A DNA stretch of 64,000 nucleotides from Oceaniglobus roseus (GCF_002869745.1 NZ_PNOS01000012.1:1-64000); one strand, 5' to 3'. Positions 17,011 to 25,842 are shown, counted from the first letter of the stretch. A program made the numbers and translations. The notes: a model not told the origin generated them from the sequence alone.

Positions 17011-18963
17011 ATGCCGCGAAGCCTGCCCGCCCCATGCACCTGCACGACAGCCAGACCGGACGCCGGGACCGCGGCCCCGGATGCGGCGGCCGGGCGCAAG
17101 AGTGTCCCCGCCTCGCCCCTCTGGCCCTGGGGCCCCGCGCCCTGGGACGCCTGGGCGCAGGCGATGCGCGCCGTCCTGCCCGGTGCGCAGGAGGGGGGGA
17201 CGCACCACCTCTCCGCTGCCCCCGCGCCGGAGCCGACCGACCGGCCCGATCCGCCGACCAGCGCCGACCGGCTGCTCCACGCCATGCTGGCCCGCACCAC
17301 CGGCGGGCTTTCCCCCGCCGCGCTGTGGCTCGCCTATGCGGACTGGGCGGTGCATCTCGCGGCCTCCCCCGGCAAGGTCCAGCAGCTGGCCGAGAAAGCG
17401 GGCCGGAAGGGCGTCCGCCTTCTGGGCTACGCGTCGCAGCTGGCCGCCGGGACGGCCTGTCCGCGCTGCATCGAGCCCTTGCCCCAGGACCGCCGCTTCG
17501 CGGCCGAGGGCTGGCAGGCGCCGCCGTTCAACGTGATCCACCAGGCGTTCCTGCTGAACCAGCAGTGGTGGCACAGCGCCATGACGGGAGTTAGCGGCGT
17601 TTCGGCCCACCACGAGCGCGTCGTCGCCTTCATGACGCGGCAGCTGCTCGACACCGTGTCGCCGGTGAATTTCCCCGCCACGAATCCCGAGGTGCTGGCG
17701 GCGACCCTGCGCGAGGGCGGGCAGAACCTGGTCCGTGGCGCGATGAACTTCTGGGCCGACTGGGAGCGCGCGCTGGGCGGCAAGCCCCCGATCGGGGCCG
17801 AGGCGTTCCGGCCGGGGCGCGAGGTGGCGGTCACGCCGGGCCAGGTGATCCACCGCAACCGCCTGATGGAGCTGATCCAGTACGCGCCCGCGACCCCCTC
17901 GGTCCATGCGGACCCGGTGCTGATCGTCCCGGCCTGGATCATGAAATACTACATCCTTGACCTGTCGCCGGAGAACTCGCTGGTGCAGAACCTCGTCTCG
18001 GCGGGGCACACGGTGTTCATGGTCTCGTGGCATAATCCCGATGCGGCGGACCGCGACCTCGGCATGGACGACTACCTGCGGCTCGGCATCCTCGAGGCGC
18101 TGCGGGCGATCCGCGCGGTGGTGCCCGAGGGGCGGGTGAATGCCGTCGGCTACTGCCTCGGCGGCACGCTGCTCGCCATCGCGGCCGCGCTTCTCGCCCG
18201 CGACGGGGAGGACGTGCTGAACTCGGTCACGCTGCTGGCGGCGCAGACCGATTTCACGGAGGCCGGGGAGCTGACGCTGTTCATCGACGACAGCCAGCTG
18301 GCCTTCCTCGAGGACGTGATGTGGGACCAGGGATACCTCGACACGCGGCAGATGGCGGGCGCGTTCCAGCTCCTGCGATCGCACGACCTGATCTGGTCGC
18401 GGCTGGTGCGCGACTACCTGCTGGGGCAGCGGGCGGCGATGACCGACCTGATGGCCTGGAACGCCGACGCGACGCGGATGCCCTACCGGATGCACGGCGA
18501 GTACCTGCGCCGCCTGTTCCTGTCCAACGACCTGTTCGAGGGCCGCTTCGACGTCGAGGGGAAGCCGGTGATCCTCGGCGACATCCGCGCGCCGCTCTTC
18601 GTCGTGGCGACCGAGCGCGACCACGTCGCGCCCTGGCGGTCGGTCTACAAGATCACCCTGCACGAGGAACTGGACGTGACCTTCCTGCTGACGAGCGGCG
18701 GCCACAACGCCGGGATCGTCAGTCCTCCGGGCCACCCCGGGCGGCACTACCGGCTGGGACGGCACCCGGCGGGCGGACGGTACACCGATCCCGAAACCTG
18801 GCAGGCCACGGCGCCGGTGCGTGACGGTTCGTGGTGGCCCGCGTGGCTGGCGTGGCTTGGCGAGCGGGCGGGCGGTCTCGGTCCGCCGCCCTCCATGGGT
18901 GCCGCCGCCAAGGGCTTTCCGCCGCTGGAGCCCGCGCCCGGCCGCTATGTCCACGAAACCTGA
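17011..18963 (+). CDS. phaC: Polyhydroxyalkanoate synthase, class I
   Basis: Polymerises 3-hydroxyacyl-CoA into PHA granules (650 aa). The PhaC N-terminal domain is followed by the alpha/beta-hydrolase core with the modified lipase box GYCLGG (catalytic Cys), catalytic Asp in ERDHVAPW and His in SGGHNAGI. The WHNPDAADRDLGMDDY segment is characteristic of PhaC. The ATG at 17011 is preceded by GGGAGA; the open frame extends further left but without homology. It precedes a phasin-like gene, and the box upstream points to low-oxygen induction, when PHA can act as a reductant sink (inference). Confidence 0.93.
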   Translation: MPRSLPAPCTCTTARPDAGTAAPDAAAGRKSVPASPLWPWGPAPWDAWAQAMRAVLPGAQEGGTHHLSAAPAPEPTDRPDPPTSADRLLHAMLARTTGGLSPAALWLAYADWAVHLAASPGKVQQLAEKAGRKGVRLLGYASQLAAGTACPRCIEPLPQDRRFAAEGWQAPPFNVIHQAFLLNQQWWHSAMTGVSGVSAHHERVVAFMTRQLLDTVSPVNFPATNPEVLAATLREGGQNLVRGAMNFWADWERALGGKPPIGAEAFRPGREVAVTPGQVIHRNRLMELIQYAPATPSVHADPVLIVPAWIMKYYILDLSPENSLVQNLVSAGHTVFMVSWHNPDAADRDLGMDDYLRLGILEALRAIRAVVPEGRVNAVGYCLGGTLLAIAAALLARDGEDVLNSVTLLAAQTDFTEAGELTLFIDDSQLAFLEDVMWDQGYLDTRQMAGAFQLLRSHDLIWSRLVRDYLLGQRAAMTDLMAWNADATRMPYRMHGEYLRRLFLSNDLFEGRFDVEGKPVILGDIRAPLFVVATERDHVAPWRSVYKITLHEELDVTFLLTSGGHNAGIVSPPGHPGRHYRLGRHPAGGRYTDPETWQATAPVRDGSWWPAWLAWLGERAGGLGPPPSMGAAAKGFPPLEPAPGRYVHET

Positions 18964-18990
18964 ACCATCCTGAACGGAAGGAACCAAGCG

Positions 18991-19476
18991 ATGAAACCCC
19001 AATCAAGACGACCGGCCGAGGCGCCGAACCTTCTCGCCGGCTTGCCGGGCGAGGTGACGGCCGCCTGGCAGGCACCGATGCACGCGCTCCGGGAGGGGCA
19101 GGCCGAATGGCTGGAGGGCAGCCGGACACTGTGGGCGTCCTGGCTGCAACGCCGCCAGCAGGCGCTCGAGACCGGGCTGGAAGCCCTGGGCCGGATCGGC
19201 GCCTGCCGCACGCCCTCGCAGATGTCGGCGATCTGCGACGCCTGGGTGACCGGCAGCATGGAGCGCCTGGCCGCCGACATGAACGAGACGCGCGACCTGA
19301 TGGCGCGGCTGGCCGACCATGCGCAGCAGTCCATGGGCGGGGTCTTCGCGCAGGGAGGCGAGAACCCGTCGGCACCGTCACCGGCCGCCGCGCCGGAGCC
19401 CCTGCCGGAGGCGGCGCGCGTCCGGTCGAAACCCGGCGGCGACGGGTCGCGCGAGGCCCGCGTCGCGCAGGACTGA
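18991..19476 (+). CDS. Phasin-like protein
   Basis: A 161-aa mainly helical protein, 27 bp downstream of phaC with GGAAGGAA before the ATG. Residues ~20-115 are amphipathic helix with regularly spaced Trp/Leu (AEWLEGSRTLWASWLQRRQQ), like granule-associated phasins; the tail is Pro/Ala-rich and disordered. Phasins coat PHA granules and set their size and number. The assignment rests on helix pattern and position beside phaC. Confidence 0.75.
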   Translation: MKPQSRRPAEAPNLLAGLPGEVTAAWQAPMHALREGQAEWLEGSRTLWASWLQRRQQALETGLEALGRIGACRTPSQMSAICDAWVTGSMERLAADMNETRDLMARLADHAQQSMGGVFAQGGENPSAPSPAAAPEPLPEAARVRSKPGGDGSREARVAQD

Positions 19477-19509
19477 CCCCGGCGGGGCAGGGTGGGGGGA
19501 CGGAAACGC

Positions 19510-20721
19510 TCACTCGTGGCGCAACGCCTCGATCGGGTCCATGCGGGCGGCACGGCGGGCGGGGAAGAAGCCGAAGATGATGCCGACGAGGGCCGAGAAG
19601 CCGAAGGAGACGAGCACCGTCAGCGGGTCCGGCGCGAACGGCACCGACAGCATGCGCGCCCCCGCAAGCCCCAGTCCCAGTCCCGCGAGAATGCCGACGA
19701 CACCGCCAAGCATCGACAGGATGATCGCCTCGATCAGGAACTGCGCCAGCACGTCGCGCGCCTGCGCGCCGATGGCCAGCCGGATGCCGATCTCGCGCGT
19801 GCGCTCGGTGACGGAGACCAGCATGATGTTCATGATCCCGATGCCGCCGACCAGCAGGCTGACCGCGGCGACCGCCGAAAGCAGGCCCGTGAGGATGCCG
19901 GTGATCCCCGTCAGCATCGTGGCGAACTGGCGCGTGTCCAGCACCTCGAAATCGTCGTCCTCGCCGGGGCCGATCCGGCGCAGCTCGCGCATCAGCCGGG
20001 TGATCTCCTCGCGCGCGGCATCGACCGCGGCGCCCTCGCGGATCGAGACATAGAGGGTCTGTACGTCGCTGTTGCCCGCGATGCGGCGCTGGAAGGCGGC
20101 GAGCGGCAGGATCACGAAATCGTCCTGGTCCGCGCCGAAGGTCGAGGCGCCCTTGGAGCGCAGCAGGCCGATCACCCGGCAGGACAGGGCGCCGATCCGG
20201 ATCGTCGCGCCCACCGGATCGCCGCTGCCGAACAGCGCCTGCCGCAGCGTCTCGCCGAGGATGCAGAGGGTGCGGCCCGCCCGGACCTCGCCTTCCTCGA
20301 ACAGCCGGCCCGCGGCGACCTGCCAGCGCGCGGCCTCGAAATAGCGGTTGTCCGTGCCCACCACCTCGGTCATGCGGTTGGCGCTGCCGAAGATCGCCCG
20401 CTCCCGCGTCTGGCTGATCGGCGCCGACACGGCGACGGCCGCGACGCCCGCCTCGACCGCGTCGTTGATCCGCAGGGTGAACATCGGCGCGGTGCCGACA
20501 TGGGGCCCGCCGCGCATCGCCCCCTGGCCCGGCACCACGATCGCGACGTTGGTGCCGAGCTTGCGGACGTCGGAGGCCACCTGTTCCGTCGAGCCCCGCC
20601 CGACCGTCACCATGGCGATCACGCTGGCCACGCCGATCACGATGCCGAGCATGGTCAGCGCCGAGCGCAGGGCGTTGCGGAAGATCGCCTGCACGGCCAG
20701 GCGCAGCGTCTCGGCCAGCAT
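19510..20721 (-). CDS. MacB/FtsX-type ABC transporter permease
   Basis: Inner-membrane permease (403 aa) of the MacB type without a fused ATPase. An N-terminal helix (RSALTMLGIVIGVASVIAMV) is followed by a large periplasmic MacB_PCD domain (~45-270) and three C-terminal helices (FtsX domain, with NIMLVSVTERTREIGIRLAIGA). With the next two genes it makes a tripartite-type exporter of peptides, lipids or small molecules; no outer-membrane channel gene is seen nearby. It starts 1 bp after the ATPase gene ends. Confidence 0.9.
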   Translation of the reverse strand: MLAETLRLAVQAIFRNALRSALTMLGIVIGVASVIAMVTVGRGSTEQVASDVRKLGTNVAIVVPGQGAMRGGPHVGTAPMFTLRINDAVEAGVAAVAVSAPISQTRERAIFGSANRMTEVVGTDNRYFEAARWQVAAGRLFEEGEVRAGRTLCILGETLRQALFGSGDPVGATIRIGALSCRVIGLLRSKGASTFGADQDDFVILPLAAFQRRIAGNSDVQTLYVSIREGAAVDAAREEITRLMRELRRIGPGEDDDFEVLDTRQFATMLTGITGILTGLLSAVAAVSLLVGGIGIMNIMLVSVTERTREIGIRLAIGAQARDVLAQFLIEAIILSMLGGVVGILAGLGLGLAGARMLSVPFAPDPLTVLVSFGFSALVGIIFGFFPARRAARMDPIEALRHE

Positions 20722-20722
20722 C

Positions 20723-21427
20723 TCAGGCGATCCCGGGCGTGGGCTCGTCGCGCGCGATCCGCCCGTCGACCATCCAGATCAGCCGGTCGGCATAGCGCGC
20801 CATGTCCGGCTCGTGGGTCACCATGACGATGGTCAGCCCGCCCTCGCGGTTCAGCCCGCGCAGCATCTCCATGATCTCGACCGAGGTGCGGGTGTCGAGG
20901 TTGCCGGTCGGCTCGTCCGCCAGCATGATCTTCGGCGCCCCCACCAGCGCACGCGCGATGGCGACGCGCTGCTGCTGGCCGCCCGAAAGCCGCCCGGGAT
21001 CGTGCGCCGCGCGCGATTCCAGCCCGACCCGGGCCAGCGCCTCCAGCGCCGCCTTCTGCCGCTCGGCCCGCCCGCGGCCGCGATAGATCAGCGGCAGCTC
21101 CACGTTCTGCAGGGCGCTTGTGCGCGGCAGCAGGTTGTAGCCCTGGAACACGAAGCCGATGTAGTGGCGGCGCAGCAGCGCGCGCTGGTCCCGCGTCAGC
21201 CCGGCGACCTCGACCCCCATGAAGCGGTAATTCCCCGAACTCGGGGTGTCGAGACAGCCGATGACGTTCATCGCCGTGGACTTGCCCGACCCGCTCGGCC
21301 CCATGATGGCGATGAACTCCCCGGCCCGCACGGTCAGGTCGATGCCGTCGAGCGCGCGCACCGCGATCTCCCCGGTGCCGTAGACGCGGCTGATCCGCTC
21401 CAGCACGATCACGGGAGGCTCAGCCAT
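20723..21427 (-). CDS. MacB/LolD-type ABC transporter ATPase
   Basis: Cytoplasmic ATPase (234 aa) with Walker A GPSGSGKS, Q-loop, signature LSGGQQQR, Walker B IMLADEPTGNLD and H-loop VTHEPD. It overlaps the adaptor gene by 8 nt and abuts the permease gene, so the three genes form one operon. Confidence 0.93.
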   Translation of the reverse strand: MAEPPVIVLERISRVYGTGEIAVRALDGIDLTVRAGEFIAIMGPSGSGKSTAMNVIGCLDTPSSGNYRFMGVEVAGLTRDQRALLRRHYIGFVFQGYNLLPRTSALQNVELPLIYRGRGRAERQKAALEALARVGLESRAAHDPGRLSGGQQQRVAIARALVGAPKIMLADEPTGNLDTRTSVEIMEMLRGLNREGGLTIVMVTHEPDMARYADRLIWMVDGRIARDEPTPGIA

Positions 21428-22667
21428 CTCTCTGTCCGACGATGACGCTGTCGCCCTCCACCACCGCGCCGTCGAGGATCCGGGTGACGGTCCCGTCGGT
21501 CTCGCCCGGTCGGATCTCGACCTGCACCGGCTGGCCGTCGCGCAGCATCCACAGAGCCCCGCCGCCCGGCGACAGGGGGACGGGGGGCGGCGTGACCGAG
21601 GGCATCAGCATCCCCAGAAGCCCGCTGTGTCCGCCGTCCGACCCCTGCTCCGTCGCCTGCGCGGGCGCATAGCGCAGCGCGGCGTTGGGCACGATCAGCG
21701 CGTCGGCCACCTCGGCCACCGTGATCTCGGCGGTGGCGGTCATGCCGGGGCGCAGCAGCATGTCGGCATTGTCGACGTCCAGGATCGCCTTGTAGCTGAC
21801 GACGCCGTTCACCACCTCGGCGGCGAAGCGCAGCTCCGAGATCGTCGCGGGGAAGCGCCTTTCGTCGTAGGCCTCGACGGTGAAGCTGGCCCGGTCGCCC
21901 ACCTTTACGCGACCGATGTCGGCCTCGTCGATGTCGACCTGAAGCTGCATCTCCCGCAGGTCCTCGGCGACGGTGAACAGCACCGGCGCGGCGAGGGCGG
22001 CGGCGACGACCTGCCCGGGGTCGATCGCCCGTTGCAGCACCACGCCGCGGATCGGCGAACAGATGCAGGCGTTGTCGAGGTCGGCCTGGTGCAGGTCCAG
22101 CGTGGCGGCGGCAAGGTCGCGGTCGGCCTCGGCCGATTGAAGCTCGGCCTCGGCGCGGCGCAGGGCGGCCTCCTGCGCGGTATAGGTCTGGCGCGAGGTG
22201 ACGCCGCGCCGCTCGAGCGCCTTCGCGATCTCGAAATCGGCGCGCGCCTGGTCCAGCGAGGCCCGGGCGACCGCGACATGGGCCGTCGCCGTCTCCAGCG
22301 CGGCCCGGGCGATGGCCAGTTCGGCTTTCAGCTTGCGGGTGTCGAGCGTGGCGAGCACGGTGCCCACATCGACGCTGTCGTTGAAGTCGACGTTCACCTC
22401 CGCCACGGCGCCCGAGAGGGTGCTGGAGATGTCGACGAGGTTCGTCGGCTCGACCGTGCCGGTCGCGGTCACGGTGACCGTGAGGCCGCCGCGCCGGACC
22501 GGGGCCGTCAGGTAGCCGCCGTCGGCGCCGCCCCGCGTCATCCCGAAGCCCAGCCAGAGCAGCGCGGCAAGCACCGGCACGCCGACCGCCATTGCGATCC
22601 CCGCCCGGCGCCTGCGCCGCCCCGGCGTCAGGCCGAGGGTGCGCGCGATCTCTCCCGTGTCGTCCAT
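21420..22667 (-). CDS. macA: MacA/HlyD-type periplasmic adaptor
   Basis: Membrane-fusion protein (415 aa) linking the ABC permease to the cell exterior. One N-terminal anchor helix (~25-43) is followed by a split lipoyl/barrel-sandwich domain around a long alpha-hairpin (~95-190, repeated Ala/Glu/Arg heptads) and a beta-barrel domain. The ATG at 22667 follows AAAGGGA; the open frame upstream lacks homology. An Fnr-type box is centred 62 nt before the start, so the exporter appears to belong to the same regulon. Confidence 0.9.
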   Translation of the reverse strand: MDDTGEIARTLGLTPGRRRRRAGIAMAVGVPVLAALLWLGFGMTRGGADGGYLTAPVRRGGLTVTVTATGTVEPTNLVDISSTLSGAVAEVNVDFNDSVDVGTVLATLDTRKLKAELAIARAALETATAHVAVARASLDQARADFEIAKALERRGVTSRQTYTAQEAALRRAEAELQSAEADRDLAAATLDLHQADLDNACICSPIRGVVLQRAIDPGQVVAAALAAPVLFTVAEDLREMQLQVDIDEADIGRVKVGDRASFTVEAYDERRFPATISELRFAAEVVNGVVSYKAILDVDNADMLLRPGMTATAEITVAEVADALIVPNAALRYAPAQATEQGSDGGHSGLLGMLMPSVTPPPVPLSPGGGALWMLRDGQPVQVEIRPGETDGTVTRILDGAVVEGDSVIVGQRDG

Positions 22668-22721
22668 GCCGGTCGGTCCCTTTTCATGTTCCCATCCTCG
22701 CGGCTTCCGGGGGGCGTCGCA

Positions 22722-22735
22722 TTGACCGCGATCAC
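22722..22735 (-). promoter_or_regulatory. Fnr/FixK-type box, macAB promoter
   Basis: TTGAC-CGCG-ATCAC, centred 62 nt upstream of macA, the typical distance in this block. Confidence 0.6.
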
Positions 22736-22751
22736 CGCGCAGTTCACGCCG

Positions 22752-22765
22752 TTGTCCGCCGTCAA
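22752..22765. promoter_or_regulatory. Second Fnr/FixK-type box upstream of macAB
   Basis: TTGTC-CGCC-GTCAA, 30 bp (about three helix turns) upstream of the first box, so two dimers could bind on one DNA face. No rightward gene follows closely. Confidence 0.5.
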
Positions 22766-22986
22766 TGTCACGGCGCCGCGAATCGCGCAGTCTGAGCCTG
22801 TCGACAGGAGGAGCGGAGCCGGAGAAGACCCGACGGGAAGCGTCGAAGGACACTGGCCGCGAGACGAGGCACCGGGAAAGCGACGAGACCTGGAGATCGG
22901 GGGTCGTCGGGCGGAGGGCCGAGACATCGGGGCGACCCGGCTGGATCGTCCGACCCCGACGACCCTTCGCGTTGCCCCTGCCGCTT

Positions 22987-23038
22987 GCCGGTCGGCAGGG
23001 ACCGACCGGCACCGGGGCGGTCTCCCGCCGCCCCGGTG
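22987..23038 (-). terminator. Tandem hairpins downstream of SPW-repeat gene
   Basis: Two adjacent perfect stems: 9 bp (GCCGGTCGG 22987-22995 with CCGACCGGC 23002-23010) and 11 bp (CACCGGGGCGG 23010-23020 with CCGCCCCGGTG 23028-23038). They lie just past the stop of the leftward SPW gene; no T-run follows, so termination is likely but not certain. Confidence 0.5.
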
Positions 23039-23045
23039 TGTCGGC

Positions 23046-23402
23046 TCAGTAGATGCTGGTGGGCGAGGGGCGGATCAGCACCGACAGCGCCATCACCGCA
23101 ACGACCAGACCGCCCCCGACCGAAAGCCATGTCAGCGCCCTGATCGCGGAATAGCCCATGACGAAGGGCGCCGCGATCAGCCCCAGCCCGAGCACCAGTT
23201 GCGCCACCTCCTCCCAGTCGCGGAACCGGCGCAGTGCGGCAACGGCGAGGCCGGTCGCGGCGAGCCCCGAAAGGACGATGTTCCAGATCGCAGGCGCCAG
23301 GCTGACGCCTTCGGGCGGCGGAATCCTGAGGAAAAGGGCGGCGATGACGATCGCCAGTCCCGTGAGCAGGGTCACGGCATCCTGCCAGTGCATCCGTTGC
23401 AT
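23046..23402 (-). CDS. SPW-repeat integral membrane protein
   Basis: A 118-aa protein with four hydrophobic helices arranged as two SPW-type repeats (WQDAVTLLTGLAIVIAALFL... and EEVAQLVLGLGLIAAPFVMGY). Function of the family is unknown; members are common in stress or low-oxygen loci. AGGAGG precedes the ATG at 23402. It is the same length as, and a clear paralogue of, the protein at 36994-37350. Confidence 0.85.
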   Translation of the reverse strand: MQRMHWQDAVTLLTGLAIVIAALFLRIPPPEGVSLAPAIWNIVLSGLAATGLAVAALRRFRDWEEVAQLVLGLGLIAAPFVMGYSAIRALTWLSVGGGLVVAVMALSVLIRPSPTSIY

Positions 23403-23494
23403 GGGTCGAACCTCCTGTAGCCATTGGCGCGGTCCCGTCTCCCCGTGACACGGGACCGCATGACACAAGTCTGGGCCACCGCGCCAAGCGATCA

Positions 23495-23508
23495 TTGATC
23501 CGCGACAA
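23495..23508 (-). promoter_or_regulatory. Fnr/FixK-type box, SPW gene promoter
   Basis: TTGAT-CCGC-GACAA, centred 100 nt upstream of the SPW gene. One mismatch in the right arm. Confidence 0.5.
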
Positions 23509-23549
23509 CGGGCTCTCCGCCCAGGCGCCACTCCGCCGGGTCAGGCCCG

Positions 23550-23563
23550 TTGTCCGCCGTCAA
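23550..23563 (+). promoter_or_regulatory. Fnr/FixK-type box, BON gene promoter
   Basis: TTGTC-CGCC-GTCAA, centred 84 nt upstream of the BON gene; a -10-like CAGTCT lies at 23586-23591, 32 nt from the box centre. Confidence 0.6.
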
Positions 23564-23640
23564 TGAGCGGCGGCGCCCCGCGCGGCAGTCTTGCGGCGTG
23601 CACGTCGCATCGACAGGCAATCAGCAAGCGGAGACTTGAA

Positions 23641-24291
23641 ATGAAGGATATCGACCTCAGACAGGACGTTCTCGACGAGCTCGAGTACGAGCCCAGCATC
23701 GACGCGGCGGAGATCGGCGTCACCGTCGAGGACGGCACCGTGACGCTCACCGGCCACGTCCGCACCTATGCCGAGAAGCGCCAGGCGGAGAACATCGTCA
23801 AGCGCGTGAAGGGCGTGCGCGCGATCGCGCAGGAGATCGAGGTGCGCCCGCTCGGCAGCCACCTGACCGCCGACGACGAGATCGCCAAGCGCGCGGTCAA
23901 CTCGCTGACCTGGAACGCTTCGGTGCCGCGGGACCGCGTGCAGGTGAAGGTGGAGAACGCCTATATCAGCCTCAGCGGCAAGGTGGACTGGTACTATCAG
24001 AAGATGGCCGCCGAGAAGGCTGTTCAGTCGATCTCGGGCGTCAAGGGCGTCGGCAACCTGATCGAGATCAAGCCGAAGGTCAGCCCGACCGACGTCCGCC
24101 AGCGGATCGAGAACGCGCTGAAGCGGGATGCAGAGCTGGAGGCGAAGCGGATCCAGGTGCAGGTGAGCGACAGCCGGGTGACGCTGGAGGGCCGGGTGCG
24201 CAACTGGGCCGAGCGCGACGCGGCCGAGCGGGCCGCCTGGGCGGCGCCGGGCGTGGCCCATGTCGTCGATCACATCACCATCGGCGCCTGA
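23641..24291 (+). CDS. Triple BON-domain protein
   Basis: A 216-aa soluble protein of three BON domains (~1-70, 78-145, 150-215), each with the GxVxL...(A)V..V.GV.xV.N.(I/L) pattern. No signal peptide is visible, so it is probably cytoplasmic. BON domains bind phospholipid or polymer surfaces; OsmY-like members are stress proteins. It is paralogous to 46120-46767. GGAGAC precedes the ATG and a small membrane-anchored gene follows 15 bp downstream. Confidence 0.88.
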   Translation: MKDIDLRQDVLDELEYEPSIDAAEIGVTVEDGTVTLTGHVRTYAEKRQAENIVKRVKGVRAIAQEIEVRPLGSHLTADDEIAKRAVNSLTWNASVPRDRVQVKVENAYISLSGKVDWYYQKMAAEKAVQSISGVKGVGNLIEIKPKVSPTDVRQRIENALKRDAELEAKRIQVQVSDSRVTLEGRVRNWAERDAAERAAWAAPGVAHVVDHITIGA

Positions 24292-24306
24292 GAGCGGGAG
24301 GATCGG

Positions 24307-24639
24307 ATGATGGCAAAGGACAACGCGGAAGGCATGGAGGGCTCCGACGTGTCGGAGGACCTGCGCGCGATGCGGCAGGCCGTCCTCGACCTCGGCAAGG
24401 CGCTGCGCACCTTCGGGCGGACGCGCCTGGCCGAACTGGGCGAGGAAGTGAACGAGGACGCGCACCGGGTCGCCGACGAGGGGCGGCGGGCGATGCAGGA
24501 CGCCGAGCGGCGGATCGCGTTGCTCGAGAAGCAGGCCGAGCGCAGCGTCCGCGACCATCCCGCGGCCTGGGCCACGGGGCTTCTGGGCGTGATCGGCTTC
24601 GGCCTGGTGCTGGGGCTGGCGCTGCGCCGTCACGACTGA
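24307..24639 (+). CDS. ElaB/YqjD-like membrane-anchored protein
   Basis: A 110-aa protein with a charged coiled-coil N-terminal region (~20-85) and one C-terminal helix (ATGLLGVIGFGLVLGLAL) ending in RRHD, the layout of DUF883/ElaB proteins that tether ribosomes or the nucleoid to the inner membrane in stationary phase (family knowledge). Two consecutive ATGs; GGGAGG lies upstream. Co-transcribed with the BON gene. Confidence 0.78.
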   Translation: MMAKDNAEGMEGSDVSEDLRAMRQAVLDLGKALRTFGRTRLAELGEEVNEDAHRVADEGRRAMQDAERRIALLEKQAERSVRDHPAAWATGLLGVIGFGLVLGLALRRHD

Positions 24640-24654
24640 TGGCAGTAGGGAGGG

Positions 24655-24690
24655 AAGCCCGGGCGAGCAGAGCGCGCCCGGGCTTTTCCG
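24655..24690 (+). terminator. Rho-independent terminator of the BON operon
   Basis: An 11-bp perfect stem (AAGCCCGGGCG 24655-24665 with CGCCCGGGCTT 24675-24685) runs into TTTTCCGTTT. It could also stop transcription from the convergent Usp gene. Confidence 0.85.
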
Positions 24691-24726
24691 TTTGTGCGTG
24701 GCCGCCGTGCAGCGGGGGCGGCCCGC

Positions 24727-25554
24727 CTAGCAGGACAGCAGGATCGGCAGCGGCGCGCTGTCCAGCAGGTCGCGCGTCACGGCGCCCACCAGCATGTCGT
24801 AGATCTGCGAATGGCCGAAGGCGCCCGTCGCCAGCAGCTCGGCATTGCCCTCGCGCGCCAGGCGGACCAGCGTCTCGGGGCGTTCGTCGGCCGCGGCGGG
24901 GCGATCCATCGTGGTCACCTTGAACCCGGCCCGGTCCAGCGCCACGGCCAGGTCCTCGCGCCCGGTCAGGCCCGGTTGCACCTCGTCGGCGTGGACGTGC
25001 AGCGCGACCAGCGTGATCTCGGCCCCCGGCGCGGCGAGCGACAGCACGTCATGGGCGGCGCGCGTCGATTCGCGGGTCTCGGTCCAGCCGATGACGATCC
25101 GCGTCGCGGGCGCCTTCAGCTCCGCCCCGGGCCCCAGCACCAGCACCGGGCGCCCGGCCTGCCGCACGATCCGGTGGGCCAGCACCCGGTCGTCGGGCGA
25201 CCGCCCCGCCGTGGCGCCGATCAGCACGAAATCCGCGGCCCGGACCCCGCCCAGCAGGAAGGCCTCCGACCCGTAGAGGCCGGACTGCGCCCGGAACTCG
25301 CCCTCGAGCCCGTTGCGCCGCAGCGCCTCCTCGAAGGCCGCGCGGATGGTCTTCGATTCCGTCTCCTCCCAGTCCAGCATCGACTGGAAGATCATCGGCT
25401 CGACCCCCGCGCCGACGGTCAGCATCACGGGGTTGAACGGATGCAGGGCGGTCAGGTGCGCCTCGAAGCCGAGCGCGACATCCGCCGCACGGGCGATCAG
25501 CGCCTCCGCCTCGGTCGTGTCGAACAGCACGAGTACGATGCTGCGTCTGGTCAT
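24727..25554 (-). CDS. Tandem-domain universal stress protein
   Basis: A 275-aa cytoplasmic UspA protein of two Usp domains (~1-140, ~150-275). The second ends in GAFGHSQIYDMLVGAVTRDLL, close to the tandem Usp proteins of low-oxygen regulons in other proteobacteria; a G-x2-G-x9-G(S/T) ATP loop is not clean in either half. AGGAGG precedes the ATG at 25554. It lies downstream of a tiny basic gene and shares its promoter region, which carries an Fnr-type box. Confidence 0.88.
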   Translation of the reverse strand: MTRRSIVLVLFDTTEAEALIARAADVALGFEAHLTALHPFNPVMLTVGAGVEPMIFQSMLDWEETESKTIRAAFEEALRRNGLEGEFRAQSGLYGSEAFLLGGVRAADFVLIGATAGRSPDDRVLAHRIVRQAGRPVLVLGPGAELKAPATRIVIGWTETRESTRAAHDVLSLAAPGAEITLVALHVHADEVQPGLTGREDLAVALDRAGFKVTTMDRPAAADERPETLVRLAREGNAELLATGAFGHSQIYDMLVGAVTRDLLDSAPLPILLSC

Positions 25555-25612
25555 GGCCGGTCCTCCTGTGCCGGTTGTGGTTCCCGCCCCGGGGGACGGG
25601 GACGATGGCTCT

Positions 25613-25732
25613 CTACTTGCCCGGCTTCTTCGTCTCGGGCTTGGCCGAGGACGGTGACGGTGACGACGATGAGGACAGGGGCGCCGACGGCTTGCCGGAC
25701 TTGGTCGGTTTCGGTTTCGATTTCGCGTCCAT
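25613..25732 (-). CDS. Tiny Lys/Ser/Pro-rich protein
   Basis: A 39-aa very basic peptide (about ten Lys, none of Cys/His/aromatics) with a central run of serines flanked by KPTK/KPSA and KPETKKPGK segments. It looks disordered and could bind nucleic acid or polyanions; not recognised. Support is a GGAG 7 nt before the ATG and a position between an Fnr-type box (75 nt upstream) and the Usp gene. Confidence 0.5.
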   Translation of the reverse strand: MDAKSKPKPTKSGKPSAPLSSSSSPSPSSAKPETKKPGK

Positions 25733-25799
25733 GGGATGCTCCGTTCTGCGTGGCCACTGCGGCACTTGCGGACACTCCGCCCGCAGGCGGCGCTTCGCA

Positions 25800-25813
25800 T
25801 TGACGGCTGTCAT
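25800..25813 (-). promoter_or_regulatory. Fnr/FixK-type box, Usp operon promoter
   Basis: TTGAC-GGCT-GTCAT, centred 75 nt upstream of the tiny basic gene that precedes the Usp gene. Confidence 0.6.
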
Positions 25814-25842
25814 CGGCGCGGCGGTGCGCCTCCGGCGCGCCG

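Larger units (their letters stand above)
22668..23045. other. 378-bp gap: Fnr-type boxes and tandem hairpins, no gene
   Basis: The left part holds two Fnr-type boxes (22722-22735, 22752-22765), the right end two hairpins (22987-23038). Open frames in the gap have low-complexity Arg/Ser/Pro composition and no ribosome site; I see no gene. Confidence 0.5.

Noticed and set aside
22765-23052. Short rightward frame in the gap between macA and the SPW gene
   Set aside because: Arg/Ser-rich composition, no ribosome site; it runs through two hairpins.
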